From contig NZ_CP074074.1 of the NCBI RefSeq assembly GCF_045788535.1, forward strand, positions 3,286,001-3,350,000: 64,000 nucleotides of DNA, written 5' to 3'. The position numbers were made by a program, and so were the translations under genes. How positions within the stretch are numbered: position 1 is the first letter of the stretch; each line of letters begins with the position of its first letter. The notes under the pieces were generated by a model. The model worked only from the letters and a program-made list of their open reading frames with translations, had not been told where the DNA came from and searched no databases. Source of the DNA: Allotamlana fucoidanivorans (GTDB taxonomy: Bacteria; Bacteroidota; Bacteroidia; Flavobacteriales; Flavobacteriaceae). This document shows positions 8,089 to 16,463 of this stretch, piece by piece.

Positions 8089-8326
8089 ACACCTAACACA
8101 ATTCATTGAGGAAAACGACGAGGATTTTGTTGTTGAAACCATTGAAACCTTAGAAGCTTTAACAGAAGTACCGTCATTAAAAGATGAAGAATTAGATGTT
8201 ATTGGAGAATTGATATCTAATATGTATGGCGCTATTGAAGTCCATAAAATGATAAAAGATGGCACACCCAAAAAGGACGCTTTAAATGGTTTCATGAAAC
8301 GTGTTATGGGGTCTATAGATACCTAG
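8069..8326 (+). CDS. Small acidic protein in peroxiredoxin operon (DUF6952-like)
   Basis: An 85-residue, strongly acidic, mostly helical cytoplasmic protein (MKLPVIKHLTQFIEENDEDF at the start, GTPKKDALNGFMKRVMG at the end) with no cysteine. It overlaps the thioredoxin gene by 20 bp, so the two are translationally coupled. I recall this kind of protein as a Bacteroidota family (DUF6952) found beside thioredoxin/peroxiredoxin genes, but the identification is from memory. The function is unknown; an adaptor or regulator of the redox pair is only a guess. A strong terminator follows 20 bp later. Confidence 0.82.
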   Translation: MKLPVIKHLTQFIEENDEDFVVETIETLEALTEVPSLKDEELDVIGELISNMYGAIEVHKMIKDGTPKKDALNGFMKRVMGSIDT

Positions 8327-8346
8327 AAAAAGAAAAATTATTGCTT

Positions 8347-8377
8347 AAAAAACCACTTCAAGTGAAGTGGTTTTTTT
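8347..8377 (+). terminator. Intrinsic terminator of the peroxiredoxin operon
   Basis: A 13-bp perfect stem (AAAAAACCACTTC paired with its complement) with loop AAGT is followed by a T run. It lies 20 bp after the small acidic gene. Confidence 0.9.
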
Positions 8378-8524
8378 GTTGCTTATTTCTATATGCGGTT
8401 GTAAAACATATTAGAAGGTTCTTTTGGACTTCCTATATTAAACTGGACATAAAAGAGGATAGAAAATGTTTGTTAGCTTTTATCTTAGAAATTATGAGAA
8501 CTAAACCCAAACATTAAACTTTAG

Positions 8525-8740
8525 AATTTAAACACAAGGCAGTGGAGTTGAGCTATGCCAAAGGCAACGTAATACAAGTACGTGAAGGTTTAGATATATT
8601 TTAATAAGTACTTTATCATTAGCCTAGAGAGTTAAAGATTACGGTAACAACTTTTTTCTAGGCTGCGGTAGTTCTAAAATGACCGGTGAAGAAAAAGAGA
8701 TAGCTCGATTAAAAAGGGCATTGAAAGAAGCTGAGTTACC
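8525..8740 (+). pseudogene. Remnant of an IS3-family transposase OrfA
   Basis: Broken reading frames encode recognisable IS3 OrfA pieces. First comes KHKAVELSYAKGNVIQVREG, ending in a stop. A shifted frame then reads VKDYGNNFFLGCGSSKMTGE and continues EEKEIARLKRALKEAEL, the leucine-rich C-terminus that normally leads to ERDILKKA. At least one frameshift and one stop lie between the pieces, the N-terminal HTH is degraded, and no OrfB or terminal inverted repeats are recognisable. It is a dead fragment, not a mobile unit. Confidence 0.75.
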
Positions 8741-9051
8741 CATCTTTGGATGGATGGAAACCTCTTAATGCTACTCAACAAGAAAGTGGTGAAGATAAAG
8801 ATTGGGAAGCTTTTAAATCTTATTTCTGTGTTACGTAATAACTTTGATAAAAAGTTGAAATTTATTGCTAGTGATGTGATTGAAAAAGAAATAAGACTTG
8901 CTTCTTTTTTACATATGGATATTCCTACTAAAGAAATTGCCGGGATGCTAAACGTATTGCCTGAAAGTGCGCTTAAAGGCAAATATCAATTAAAAAGAAG
9001 CTTCAACTTGATAAGAAATCGGACCTTTACCAATTTCTTTATACTTTGTAA
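8727..9051 (+). pseudogene. Frameshifted remnant of an HTH (LuxR/GerE-like) regulator C-terminus
   Basis: Three frames hold consecutive parts of one ancestral protein. One has KDWEAFKSYF and then two stops. The next frame has NNFDKKLKFIASDVIEKEIR followed by ASFLHMDIPTKEIAGMLNVL, the HTH typical of Flavobacteria TPR or two-component-sensor-like regulators. A third frame has LDKKSDLYQFLYTL and a natural stop. At least two frameshifts separate the pieces. The 5' end is truncated where the IS3 remnant begins, suggesting that transposition or deletion destroyed the gene. Confidence 0.75.
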
Positions 9052-9068
9052 GTTCATATCTTTGAAAC

Positions 9069-9491
9069 ATGGAAATTGCTATTGAAAAGAACAAAAAACT
9101 AATTTTGTTTGACGGGGTTTGCAACCTGTGCAACAGCAGTGTGCAATATGTTATAAAACGAGACAAAAACAATTTGTTTTTATTTGCTCCCCTTCAAAGT
9201 AAAACAGGATATGAAATTTTGAAAACATTTCAAATTGATTCAAAAAAAACAGACTCCATTTTACTATACAATCCCTCTACTCATAAAATAAACTACAAAA
9301 GTACAGCTGCTTTAAACATAGCTAGTAAGCTTCGGTTTCCTACTAACCTTTTAGGCATCTTTCTAGTTATTCCCGTATGTATTAGAAATTGGGTATATGA
9401 TTTTATTGCCAAAAATCGTTACAAATGGTTTGGTAAGCAAGATGCTTGCATGGTTCCTACTTCAAATTTGAAGGATAAATTTTTAAGTTAA
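9069..9491 (+). CDS. DCC family thiol-disulfide oxidoreductase
   Basis: A 140-residue protein of the DCC family (DUF393), named for its conserved Asp-Cys-Cys motif; here FDGVCNLCNSSV places Asp15, Cys18 and Cys21. The family has a thioredoxin-like fold and is predicted, not proven, to do thiol-disulfide exchange. The central part has the usual LLYNPSTHKINYKSTAAL block and a hydrophobic stretch (LGIFLVIPVCIRNWVYDFIA) followed by the YKWFGK signature near the C-terminus. No signal peptide. It is a single gene convergent with the sulfurtransferase gene, with 7 bp between the stops. Confidence 0.9.
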   Translation: MEIAIEKNKKLILFDGVCNLCNSSVQYVIKRDKNNLFLFAPLQSKTGYEILKTFQIDSKKTDSILLYNPSTHKINYKSTAALNIASKLRFPTNLLGIFLVIPVCIRNWVYDFIAKNRYKWFGKQDACMVPTSNLKDKFLS

Positions 9492-9498
9492 AACAAAA

Positions 9499-10317
9499 TT
9501 ACTCTACCAAAGTACCCCACTCGGTCCAAGAACCATCATACACCGAAATATTATTATAACCCGCTACAGTAGCGCCTAAAGCCAAAACACATGCTGTTAT
9601 TCCTGAACCACAAGAAAAAATGAGAGCTTCATCTTTTTCAGCTAACATATAAAATGCTTTTTCTAACTCCACTTTAGGTTTTAATTCACCATTTTCTAAT
9701 AAATCTGTAAATGGTAAATTAACGGAGTTCGGAATGGTTCCACTACGTAATCCAGCTCTTGGCTCAGGAACTTCACAATTAAAACGTGCTTGTGACCTGG
9801 CATCAATGATAGTATATGATGTTTCTTGAGAAGCTTTTTTAACATCACCAAAAAACTTCATAAAGTTAGGTTGCAAATTAGCCGTGAAATTTCCTTTTCC
9901 TTCGGTATACACATTCATAAATTCTGTTGGATAACCAGCCTTCTGCCAAGTTGGAAATCCTCCATTTAAAACCGCTATATTATCAAAACCAAAAGCTTTA
10001 AATAACCACCAAACTCTAGCACTGGAGTAAATCCCCTTATCATCATAAACCACAATGGCACTATCTTGATTAACGCCTAATAATTGCGCCTCTTTTTGAA
10101 ACTGCTCTTGTGAAGGAAAAGCACTAGGAAACGGATTAGAAACATCACTAAACTTTTGTTTAATATCAAAGAAACGAGCCTGAGGTATTTGAACCGATTC
10201 TGGATTAAATTCTTTATTTATAGTGCCATCAAGCACTATTAAATTATCTGCATTTATATTCTTAAAAAGCCACGCTGCAGATACTATAGGTGTGGTTAAT
10301 TTTATTTGTAAACCCAT
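9499..10317 (-). CDS. Sulfurtransferase (3-mercaptopyruvate/thiosulfate type)
   Basis: A 272-residue protein with two rhodanese domains, an inactive N-terminal one (residues 10-135) and a catalytic C-terminal one (residues 150-270). The catalytic loop is SCGSGITAC with Cys236; the CG-S/T-G-V/I-TA pattern is typical of 3-mercaptopyruvate sulfurtransferases, while thiosulfate-specific enzymes usually have CRKGVTA. It transfers sulfane sulfur to an acceptor thiol or cyanide in the cytoplasm. The gene is followed upstream, after 15 bp, by a dicarboxylate/amino-acid symporter on the same strand, so the two may be co-transcribed. Confidence 0.92.
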   Translation of the reverse strand: MGLQIKLTTPIVSAAWLFKNINADNLIVLDGTINKEFNPESVQIPQARFFDIKQKFSDVSNPFPSAFPSQEQFQKEAQLLGVNQDSAIVVYDDKGIYSSARVWWLFKAFGFDNIAVLNGGFPTWQKAGYPTEFMNVYTEGKGNFTANLQPNFMKFFGDVKKASQETSYTIIDARSQARFNCEVPEPRAGLRSGTIPNSVNLPFTDLLENGELKPKVELEKAFYMLAEKDEALIFSCGSGITACVLALGATVAGYNNISVYDGSWTEWGTLVE

Positions 10318-10332
10318 TTTAGCTTTTAATTT

Positions 10333-11655
10333 TTATTTAACCTCATCATAGTGGTCATCCCATTCTTTAGGTTTAGGTTCGTGTAATTTGTTTAATGATT
10401 TGGCTACGACCATAGATACCGTAGCATCACCAGTAACATTTACCACAGTTCTACACATATCAAGAGGTCGGTCAACTGCAAAGATTAACGCAAGACCTAT
10501 GGGCAATAAGTCTGCTGGAAATCCTATAGACTCTAAAACTATAATAAGCATTACCATACCAGCGCTTGGGACAGCGGCACTCCCTATAGATGCTAACAAT
10601 GCAGTTAAAATAATAACCATCTGATTGGTAAAGGTTAACCCTTCTGGCCAAATAACCTGCATAATGAATACGGCTGCAATCCCTTGATATAAACTGGTAC
10701 CATCCATATTAACTGTTGCTCCCACAGGTAATACAAAACCTGCCACCTCTTTATCAACTCCTAAATGTTCTTCAACGCGTTCCATTGTTACTGGAAGGGT
10801 TGCCGCACTACTACTGGTAGAAAAAGCCAATAATTGTGCTGGGCTAATTTCTTTTAAAAACCATAATGGTGACTTTTTTGTAAAAACACTCACTAAAACC
10901 AAATAGAACAGCACCATCAAAATTAAACCACCCACTACACATAAACCATACCATAAAAGCTTAAGTAAAACTTCAGTATCATCAAAAGCAATAATCACAT
11001 TTGCCATGAGTGCAAAAACTGCGTAAGGTGCAAATAGCATAATTAAATCAACCATTTTCATGACGACTTCATTTAGTGAATCAAAGAAATCAACTAATGG
11101 TTTTGCCTTTTTATCACCAATAAGCAACAAACAAATTCCCACAAAAATGGCAAAAAATATGACTTGTAACATAGAAGCTTCAGCAAGCGCATTAAAAATA
11201 TTACTCGGAAAAATATCAACCAATGCCTGCAATGGTCCTGATTCTTTTTGTGCGGTGGCTTTGGCTAATTTATCGGCTACGCCTGCATCATTTTCATATT
11301 TTAATTTAATTTTTTCTAAAGTATCTTGAGACATACCTTCGCCTGGTTTTAGTGTGTTTACAATACTCAAACCTAAAACTATAGCAACTAGTGTAGTACT
11401 GATATAAATACCTATGGTTCTTAATCCCATAGATTTAATTTTTGAAATATCTTTTAAATCAGAAATCCCTTTTATTAAAGAAGCTAATATCAACGGAACT
11501 GCAATAAGTTTTAAGAGATTTATAAAAATGGTACCAAAAGGTGCAATCCAGTCTATAACGAATTCTTTACCTCCTACACTATTCATTAGAAAACCAAAAA
11601 TGACTCCAAGCAGCATTCCTATAATTATTTTCCAGTGCATTGCTAGTTTCTTCAT
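10333..11655 (-). CDS. Dicarboxylate/amino acid:cation symporter (DAACS family)
   Basis: A 440-residue glutamate/aspartate/C4-dicarboxylate transporter of the DAACS family (relatives GltP, GltT and DctA). The signature serine-rich re-entrant hairpin is SSSAATLPVTMERV, followed by the NMDGTSLYQGIAAVFIMQ helix that carries Na+ and substrate ligands, and later DRPLDMCRTVVNVTGDA with the Asp/Arg that help choose substrates. Eight membrane spans plus two hairpins are expected. The Arg in MCRTVVNV fits an acidic amino-acid transporter. The 270-bp region upstream has a -7-like TATATTTG (11721-11728 on the complement). Confidence 0.93.
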   Translation of the reverse strand: MKKLAMHWKIIIGMLLGVIFGFLMNSVGGKEFVIDWIAPFGTIFINLLKLIAVPLILASLIKGISDLKDISKIKSMGLRTIGIYISTTLVAIVLGLSIVNTLKPGEGMSQDTLEKIKLKYENDAGVADKLAKATAQKESGPLQALVDIFPSNIFNALAEASMLQVIFFAIFVGICLLLIGDKKAKPLVDFFDSLNEVVMKMVDLIMLFAPYAVFALMANVIIAFDDTEVLLKLLWYGLCVVGGLILMVLFYLVLVSVFTKKSPLWFLKEISPAQLLAFSTSSSAATLPVTMERVEEHLGVDKEVAGFVLPVGATVNMDGTSLYQGIAAVFIMQVIWPEGLTFTNQMVIILTALLASIGSAAVPSAGMVMLIIVLESIGFPADLLPIGLALIFAVDRPLDMCRTVVNVTGDATVSMVVAKSLNKLHEPKPKEWDDHYDEVK

Positions 11656-11925
11656 AGATATTATTTATTTCATTACGTTTCAACTTGTGGTATAAACTTG
11701 ACATATCAAATTAACCCAAACAAATATATTGAATTATAAATTTTTGCAGACTTGTAGAAAGTGCCTTTAAATTATTAAGAAAGTGAAGCGTATTATTCTT
11801 AGAACTTAATTGATATTATGTCTTTTGTTATATCAAAAAAGACAACACCTTTTAATCTTCTGGTTTACAATTAACACATTACTTTCTGTTCTCTGAAATC
11901 AAATTTAAAAAGCAAAAAACAGCTT
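11656..11925. other. Intergenic region, no gene seen
   Basis: This is AT-rich sequence between two minus-strand genes. It holds a -7-like TATATTTG element on the minus strand at 11721-11728 upstream of the symporter gene, without a clear -33 partner. I see no open frame, RNA gene or strong hairpin. Confidence 0.5.
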
Positions 11926-12987
11926 CTATTGATAAATCTTATTGATTAGATAAAAATCTGCAAGGACCAAAGCAGCCATGGCTTCAACAATAGGCACAGC
12001 TCGCGGTACAACACAGGGATCGTGACGTCCTTTTCCTTGCATCTCTACTGGATTTCCATGTTTATCAATGGTTTCATACTTTTGAATCAGCGTAGCTACT
12101 GGTTTAAACGCTACATTAAAATAGATATCCATGCCATTACTAATACCTCCTTGAATACCTCCAGAATAGTTGGTTTTTGTACTTCCGTCTGAATTAAAAG
12201 CATCGTTATGCTCTGAACCATACATAGTACTACCGTTAAAGCCACTTCCGTACTCAAATCCTTTTACGGCATTAATAGACAACATAGCTTTTCCCAATTC
12301 TGCATGTAACTTATCAAAAACAGGTTCTCCTAAACCAGCAGGTACATTTTTAATTACACAACTTACAATACCTCCTACCGTATCTCCTTTACTACGCACT
12401 TGTTTAATGTAATCTTCCATTTTTGTTGCCATATCTTGGTCTGGACAACGTACAATATTTGATTCTATTGCAGATAAATCTATTTCAGTATAGGGTTTGT
12501 TGAGTTGCATAGTACCCACACCTGAAACATAGGCTTTTATTTCAATGCCTCTAAGTACTTGTTTTGCAATGGCACCAGCTACAACTCTACAGGCTGTTTC
12601 ACGAGCAGAACTACGCCCACCGCCGCGGTAATCTCGTATACCATATTTTTTATCGTACGTATAATCGGCATGGCTTGGCCTATAGCTATCTTTTATATGT
12701 GAGTAATCGTGTGACTTCTGATTGGTGTTTTCTATTACAAAACCAATAGAGGTTCCTGTGGTGACTCCTTCAAAAATACCAGAATGAAACTTAACCGTAT
12801 CTGGCTCTTTACGTTGAGTTACAATAGCTGATTGCCCCGGTTTTCTTCGGTTTAATTCATTTTGAATTTCTTCTAAATCTAACTTAATTCCAGACGGACA
12901 ACCATCAATAACACCGCCTAAAGCTGGTCCATGTGATTCTCCATATGTTGTTAATGTGAAAAGTTTTCCAAATGAATTTCCTGCCAT
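11926..12987 (-). CDS. aroC: Chorismate synthase
   Basis: A 353-residue chorismate synthase, the last step of the shikimate pathway (EPSP to chorismate, needing reduced FMN). All three family signatures are visible: [18 protein letters not shown] near residue 15, the [22 protein letters not shown] block near residue 125, and [19 protein letters not shown] near the C-terminus. It provides chorismate for the aromatic amino acids and for the menaquinone cluster 30 kb away. It stands alone on the minus strand between two poorly structured spacers. A TTACTTTAG sequence upstream resembles a -7 element. Confidence 0.97.
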   Translation of the reverse strand: MAGNSFGKLFTLTTYGESHGPALGGVIDGCPSGIKLDLEEIQNELNRRKPGQSAIVTQRKEPDTVKFHSGIFEGVTTGTSIGFVIENTNQKSHDYSHIKDSYRPSHADYTYDKKYGIRDYRGGGRSSARETACRVVAGAIAKQVLRGIEIKAYVSGVGTMQLNKPYTEIDLSAIESNIVRCPDQDMATKMEDYIKQVRSKGDTVGGIVSCVIKNVPAGLGEPVFDKLHAELGKAMLSINAVKGFEYGSGFNGSTMYGSEHNDAFNSDGSTKTNYSGGIQGGISNGMDIYFNVAFKPVATLIQKYETIDKHGNPVEMQGKGRHDPCVVPRAVPIVEAMAALVLADFYLINKIYQ

Positions 12988-13266
12988 AATACATTTTTTT
13001 TGCTAAAGTAAATCTATTCTAAGACATACAAAAGTGAAATGATATGATTGCTCAAAAAACCTGAGTAATTTGCTAGCTAGTTTCCTTGTTAAATAACATT
13101 ATAAACATACAAGTAAAACCAAAAAAAGGATTAAAAAACCTTTGTAAAAACTACTACATTAAAATTATCATATCTAAAACCATAATATTTTAAAAAATTA
13201 AAGTTCCACATATCAATAATTCATACAAACCCTATAACCTTTATATTTAAAAATCACTTTTAAATA
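12988..13266. other. AT-rich intergenic region, no gene seen
   Basis: About 280 bp of very AT-rich sequence. The only structure is a weak AAAAGG-N9-CCTTT hairpin near 13125-13145. It marks the boundary between the core gene aroC and the accessory glycan-related patch. Confidence 0.5.
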
Positions 13267-13935
13267 TTAAAGTTCTAAAAGTGCTTTGATTTCATAGAAA
13301 CTATTTACCTCATATTTTGCTTGATAATTTGATTGGAAATCTGTCACCTTGTTCTTATGAATATTTTGACCATGGTCAATCAAACGAATGGTAATCCAAT
13401 TTAATTCATTTGGGGTAACAAAATCTTTTTTTAAATTATCTGCTATATAATAATATTGTGCATCACCATAAATGTTTTCAAAATACTTGTAATTTCTTAA
13501 ACTGGGTTTTTCACTTCCAAATTCTTCTGAAATTAAAACCTCTTTAACAAAAGACTCTAAGCCCAAAGCTCTTATTTTATTTCTTTGCTGTGTACTGCGT
13601 CCGTCTGTTAAAATTCCGATAGGTATATTTTTATTGACCAAACTTTTTAATAAGTCTAATCTATCTGGAGTAAGGAAAACATTTGGAACATGGTTTCTAT
13701 ACATGATTAATAAATCAGAAACACTCAAGTCTACATTATACACTTCAAGAACCTTTTTAAAGACATTTTCTTTATTGTTGTACCATGTTAGCATATCTGA
13801 ATAAACACATCCTTTTGAAACTTTTTTAAGTTTACTTATTTTATTAGCAATAGCGTTGTAAGCTGATTTCAAAAAATCAATTTCTTGGTACAGTGTATCA
13901 TCTAAATCAAAAACAACTACTTTTTCAACTTTCAT
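13267..13935 (-). CDS. HAD-superfamily hydrolase (glycan-locus type)
   Basis: A 222-residue HAD phosphatase-fold protein. Motif I is VVFDLDDTLY (Asp10 nucleophile, Asp12), motif II is GILTDGR, the motif III lysine is in GSEKPSLRNY, and motif IV is YYIADNLKKDF, a looser version of DD. Proteins of this type, opening with FDLDDTLYxEIDFLKSAY, are often found beside CarB-like ATP-grasp proteins in surface-polysaccharide loci; such a protein lies 3.4 kb away here. The substrate is not known. The gene lies 26 bp after the threonine aldolase gene on the same strand. Confidence 0.85.
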   Translation of the reverse strand: MKVEKVVVFDLDDTLYQEIDFLKSAYNAIANKISKLKKVSKGCVYSDMLTWYNNKENVFKKVLEVYNVDLSVSDLLIMYRNHVPNVFLTPDRLDLLKSLVNKNIPIGILTDGRSTQQRNKIRALGLESFVKEVLISEEFGSEKPSLRNYKYFENIYGDAQYYYIADNLKKDFVTPNELNWITIRLIDHGQNIHKNKVTDFQSNYQAKYEVNSFYEIKALLEL

Positions 13936-13961
13936 AGTTAATAACTAAATATAAACCAGCA

Positions 13962-14984
13962 CTAAACAGATAGTTTTCTAAGTATTTGTATAAGTTTATT
14001 GTGTTTATCGTCATCATAATCCAAGTGAGTAACCATACGCAATTTACTATCCCCCATATTGATAATATGAACATGATGAGCTTCTAGTAATTTTACAAAT
14101 GCTTTATCATCAATATGCCGTTCTAATTCAAATATAACAATGTTTGTTTCAATGGGCTCTACAGTCCTAATAAATGCTAATTTTGATAACTCCTGTCCTA
14201 TTTCCTTGGCACGTCTATGATCATCAGCCAATCTTTCTATATGATGATCTAGAGCATACAAACCAGCAGCGGCTAAATACCCTACCTGCCTCATATTGCC
14301 TCCAAAAACCTTTCTTATTCTTAACGCATCCTCCATAATATTGTCGTTTCCAATTAAAATTGACCCAACCGGACACCCTAATCCCTTACTTAAGCAGACT
14401 GAAATAGTATCAAATGCGTTCCCATAATCGGTCAAAGATTCTTTTTTTTCAACCAAGGTATGCCATAATCTAGCCCCATCTAAATGAAACCCTAAGTTAT
14501 GGGTTCGGCACACTTTACTTATTTTCATAATTTCTTTAAAATCCCAACATGCTCCTCCCCCTTTATTTGTTGTGTTTTCTATTTCAACCAAAGTAGACTT
14601 GCTATAATAGTAAGCATCTGGATTTATCGCATTTACAACTTGCTCTGCTGTAAACATACCTCTATACCCATCAATAAGTTTACAGGACACCCCACTGTTA
14701 AATGACACCCCTCCTGATTCATAATTATAAATATGGGCATACTTGTCACAAATAACTTGATCTCCAGGCTTCGTATGAAGTTTTATAGCCGTTTGATTTG
14801 CCATGGTTCCGCTAGGAAAAAATAGCGCGGTGTCTTTATTAAAAAGACTGGCCATTTTTTTTTCTAATTGGTTCATGGTTTCATCCTCCCTAAAGACATC
14901 ATCACCAACTTCTGCTTGCATCATAGCTTCTAACATATGTTGTGTTGGTTTGGTTACTGTATCACTTCGAAGATCTATTATCAT
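13962..14984 (-). CDS. Low-specificity L-threonine aldolase (GntG/LtaE family)
   Basis: A 340-residue fold-type I PLP aldolase that cleaves L-threonine or L-allo-threonine into glycine and acetaldehyde. The start block LRSDTVTKPTQHMLEAM, the FFPSGTMANQTA region, the HLDGARLW aspartate site and the Schiff-base lysine in SVCLSKGLGCPVGS are all intact. Length is normal for the family. It sits inside an accessory patch with glycosyltransferases. Whether it belongs to general amino-acid metabolism or supplies a building block for a modified sugar cannot be decided here. Confidence 0.93.
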   Translation of the reverse strand: MIIDLRSDTVTKPTQHMLEAMMQAEVGDDVFREDETMNQLEKKMASLFNKDTALFFPSGTMANQTAIKLHTKPGDQVICDKYAHIYNYESGGVSFNSGVSCKLIDGYRGMFTAEQVVNAINPDAYYYSKSTLVEIENTTNKGGGACWDFKEIMKISKVCRTHNLGFHLDGARLWHTLVEKKESLTDYGNAFDTISVCLSKGLGCPVGSILIGNDNIMEDALRIRKVFGGNMRQVGYLAAAGLYALDHHIERLADDHRRAKEIGQELSKLAFIRTVEPIETNIVIFELERHIDDKAFVKLLEAHHVHIINMGDSKLRMVTHLDYDDDKHNKLIQILRKLSV

Positions 14985-15186
14985 ACCTTTAAATAACTAA
15001 ATTTTAATGTTGAAAATTAATAAAAGTAAATTTAAATGAATTCTATAACTGACACATATTCTTATAGTAAATACCCTATTTTTCCATTTGACGAAAAAAC
15101 AAGTAAATGGACAAAAAAAAAACAAGGTATGCATAAGATTAACTACTTTAGTATTTATTAAGCTATTAATCAAACACATAGGAAAA

Positions 15187-16311
15187 ATGAAAAATTTTAC
15201 AAAATTACTATTAATTCTTTGCTTTGTCGCATTTTCTTGCCAAAATGAAAATGTGAATTCAGAGCAGATGACTGAACAAGATTTACAGTCATTTGATGTT
15301 TTAACAACTACATGTACAGTTATTGATGCGGATAGATGTTATATAACGGGGCAACCTTCAGCTAATTTTTGGTGGCCTAATTTAACGAACAACAATGATT
15401 ATTTTAACCCTACAACATATTTTGGTTCTGATGCAGAAAATGGTGTGAGTTTATCGTTTATGGAATATCCTGATGGAACGGCTCACATTTCTGGAACTAC
15501 TATTAACTCTACAGGGTGTTTAGTTACAGTTGATGTATATTTGAAAGACAAGATGGATTGGACAACTTGGTCTGATTCTTTTGGAAACAATGGTCAGTTT
15601 AAAGATGAATCACCAAATAACTGTTCAAATATAGATAAAGAAACACTTTCATATTATGTTATAGATCCTGAAAAAAGTACAATTACAGCCACTGGAGGAA
15701 GTTGCTATGAAGAAGGAACTTATGATGTTATTCAACGTCCTGATGCTGATGATCCTAATACCCCTCATTTTGGAATTTATGTTGGTACAGGAGGTGCGAA
15801 TTTTCATGGAGCAGATCCTGACGCTTATGGGTTAAGCGGATGGGGTTGGATGATCCACCAAGAAACTGGTAATAAATATGTGATGGACTTCAATTTTGCT
15901 ACTGAATGTAGGACTACTGGATCAGACTGTGAAACTGCCTTTGCTAGAGGTAATGATGGTAATATTTGTTTTATTGATGAAGGTTTCAGTAATAAACGTT
16001 GGGGATGGAGAATTGTACTTCCTGAACCAGGAGAATATAGTTTTGAGGTTTATGCTGGCGCTGGTCAGTGTGATATATCAAAAGGAGTTAAAGTAGGTAC
16101 CGTTGATGTTACCTACGCTAATGGCACTGTAGAAGTTGTTTATAATATAGATGAAGGTTATGAATTAAGAGAAACCCACGTTTATGCTGGTAAGGCAGAT
16201 TACCCAACCAATAAAAAGGGTAAAAAGACTGTTGCTCCTGGCCAATATACTATTGGAACAGGTTTAGAAGGCGCAATAAGTATTATAGTGCATGCAGTAG
16301 TTTGTAATTAA
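15187..16311 (+). CDS. Cysteine-rich secreted lipoprotein of unknown function
   Basis: A 374-residue protein with an N-terminal lipoprotein signal peptide (MKNFTKLLLILCFVAFSC, lipid cysteine Cys18), so probably anchored in the outer membrane or exposed at the surface. The mature part has ten further cysteines, an even number that suggests disulfides, and many Trp, Gly and Asp residues. The last 70 residues (YNIDEGYELRETHVYAGK and TVAPGQYTI) match a C-terminal module I recognise from diverse secreted Bacteroidota proteins. The start chosen is the ATG giving the signal peptide; an upstream in-frame extension is unlikely. No enzymatic motif was recognised. Confidence 0.82.
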   Translation: MKNFTKLLLILCFVAFSCQNENVNSEQMTEQDLQSFDVLTTTCTVIDADRCYITGQPSANFWWPNLTNNNDYFNPTTYFGSDAENGVSLSFMEYPDGTAHISGTTINSTGCLVTVDVYLKDKMDWTTWSDSFGNNGQFKDESPNNCSNIDKETLSYYVIDPEKSTITATGGSCYEEGTYDVIQRPDADDPNTPHFGIYVGTGGANFHGADPDAYGLSGWGWMIHQETGNKYVMDFNFATECRTTGSDCETAFARGNDGNICFIDEGFSNKRWGWRIVLPEPGEYSFEVYAGAGQCDISKGVKVGTVDVTYANGTVEVVYNIDEGYELRETHVYAGKADYPTNKKGKKTVAPGQYTIGTGLEGAISIIVHAVVCN

Positions 16312-16340
16312 CATTGTGCTACGTTTTAAAGACAAATAAT

Positions 16341-16376
16341 AAAAAAAACCTAAGATTAATTTCTTAGGTTTTTTTT
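16341..16376 (+). terminator. Intrinsic terminator of the cysteine-rich lipoprotein gene
   Basis: A 15-bp stem (AAAAAAAACCTAAGA paired with its complement) ends in a run of eight T. It lies 29 bp after the stop codon. Confidence 0.9.
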
Positions 16377-16416
16377 ATTTATAAATTTCTGCCCAAAAAT
16401 CGAATAAATATAAATC

Positions 16417-16444
16417 ATGATATCGATATTTTAATCGATATCAT
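16417..16444. promoter_or_regulatory. 11-bp-arm palindrome upstream of the GT32 gene
   Basis: ATGATATCGAT and ATCGATATCAT form a perfect inverted repeat around the 6-nt centre ATTTTA, 20 bp before the glycosyltransferase start. It lacks a T tail, so an operator is more likely than a terminator. It could also be part of a small repeat element. Confidence 0.5.
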
Positions 16445-16463
16445 TTCAAGAATTAGTGACTTA

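Noticed and set aside
8750..9085. A 111-codon open frame that looks like an intact small HTH gene
   Set aside because: The codons fit an HTH protein only in the middle. The N- and C-terminal parts of the same ancestor are found in other frames around it, so it is a broken remnant.
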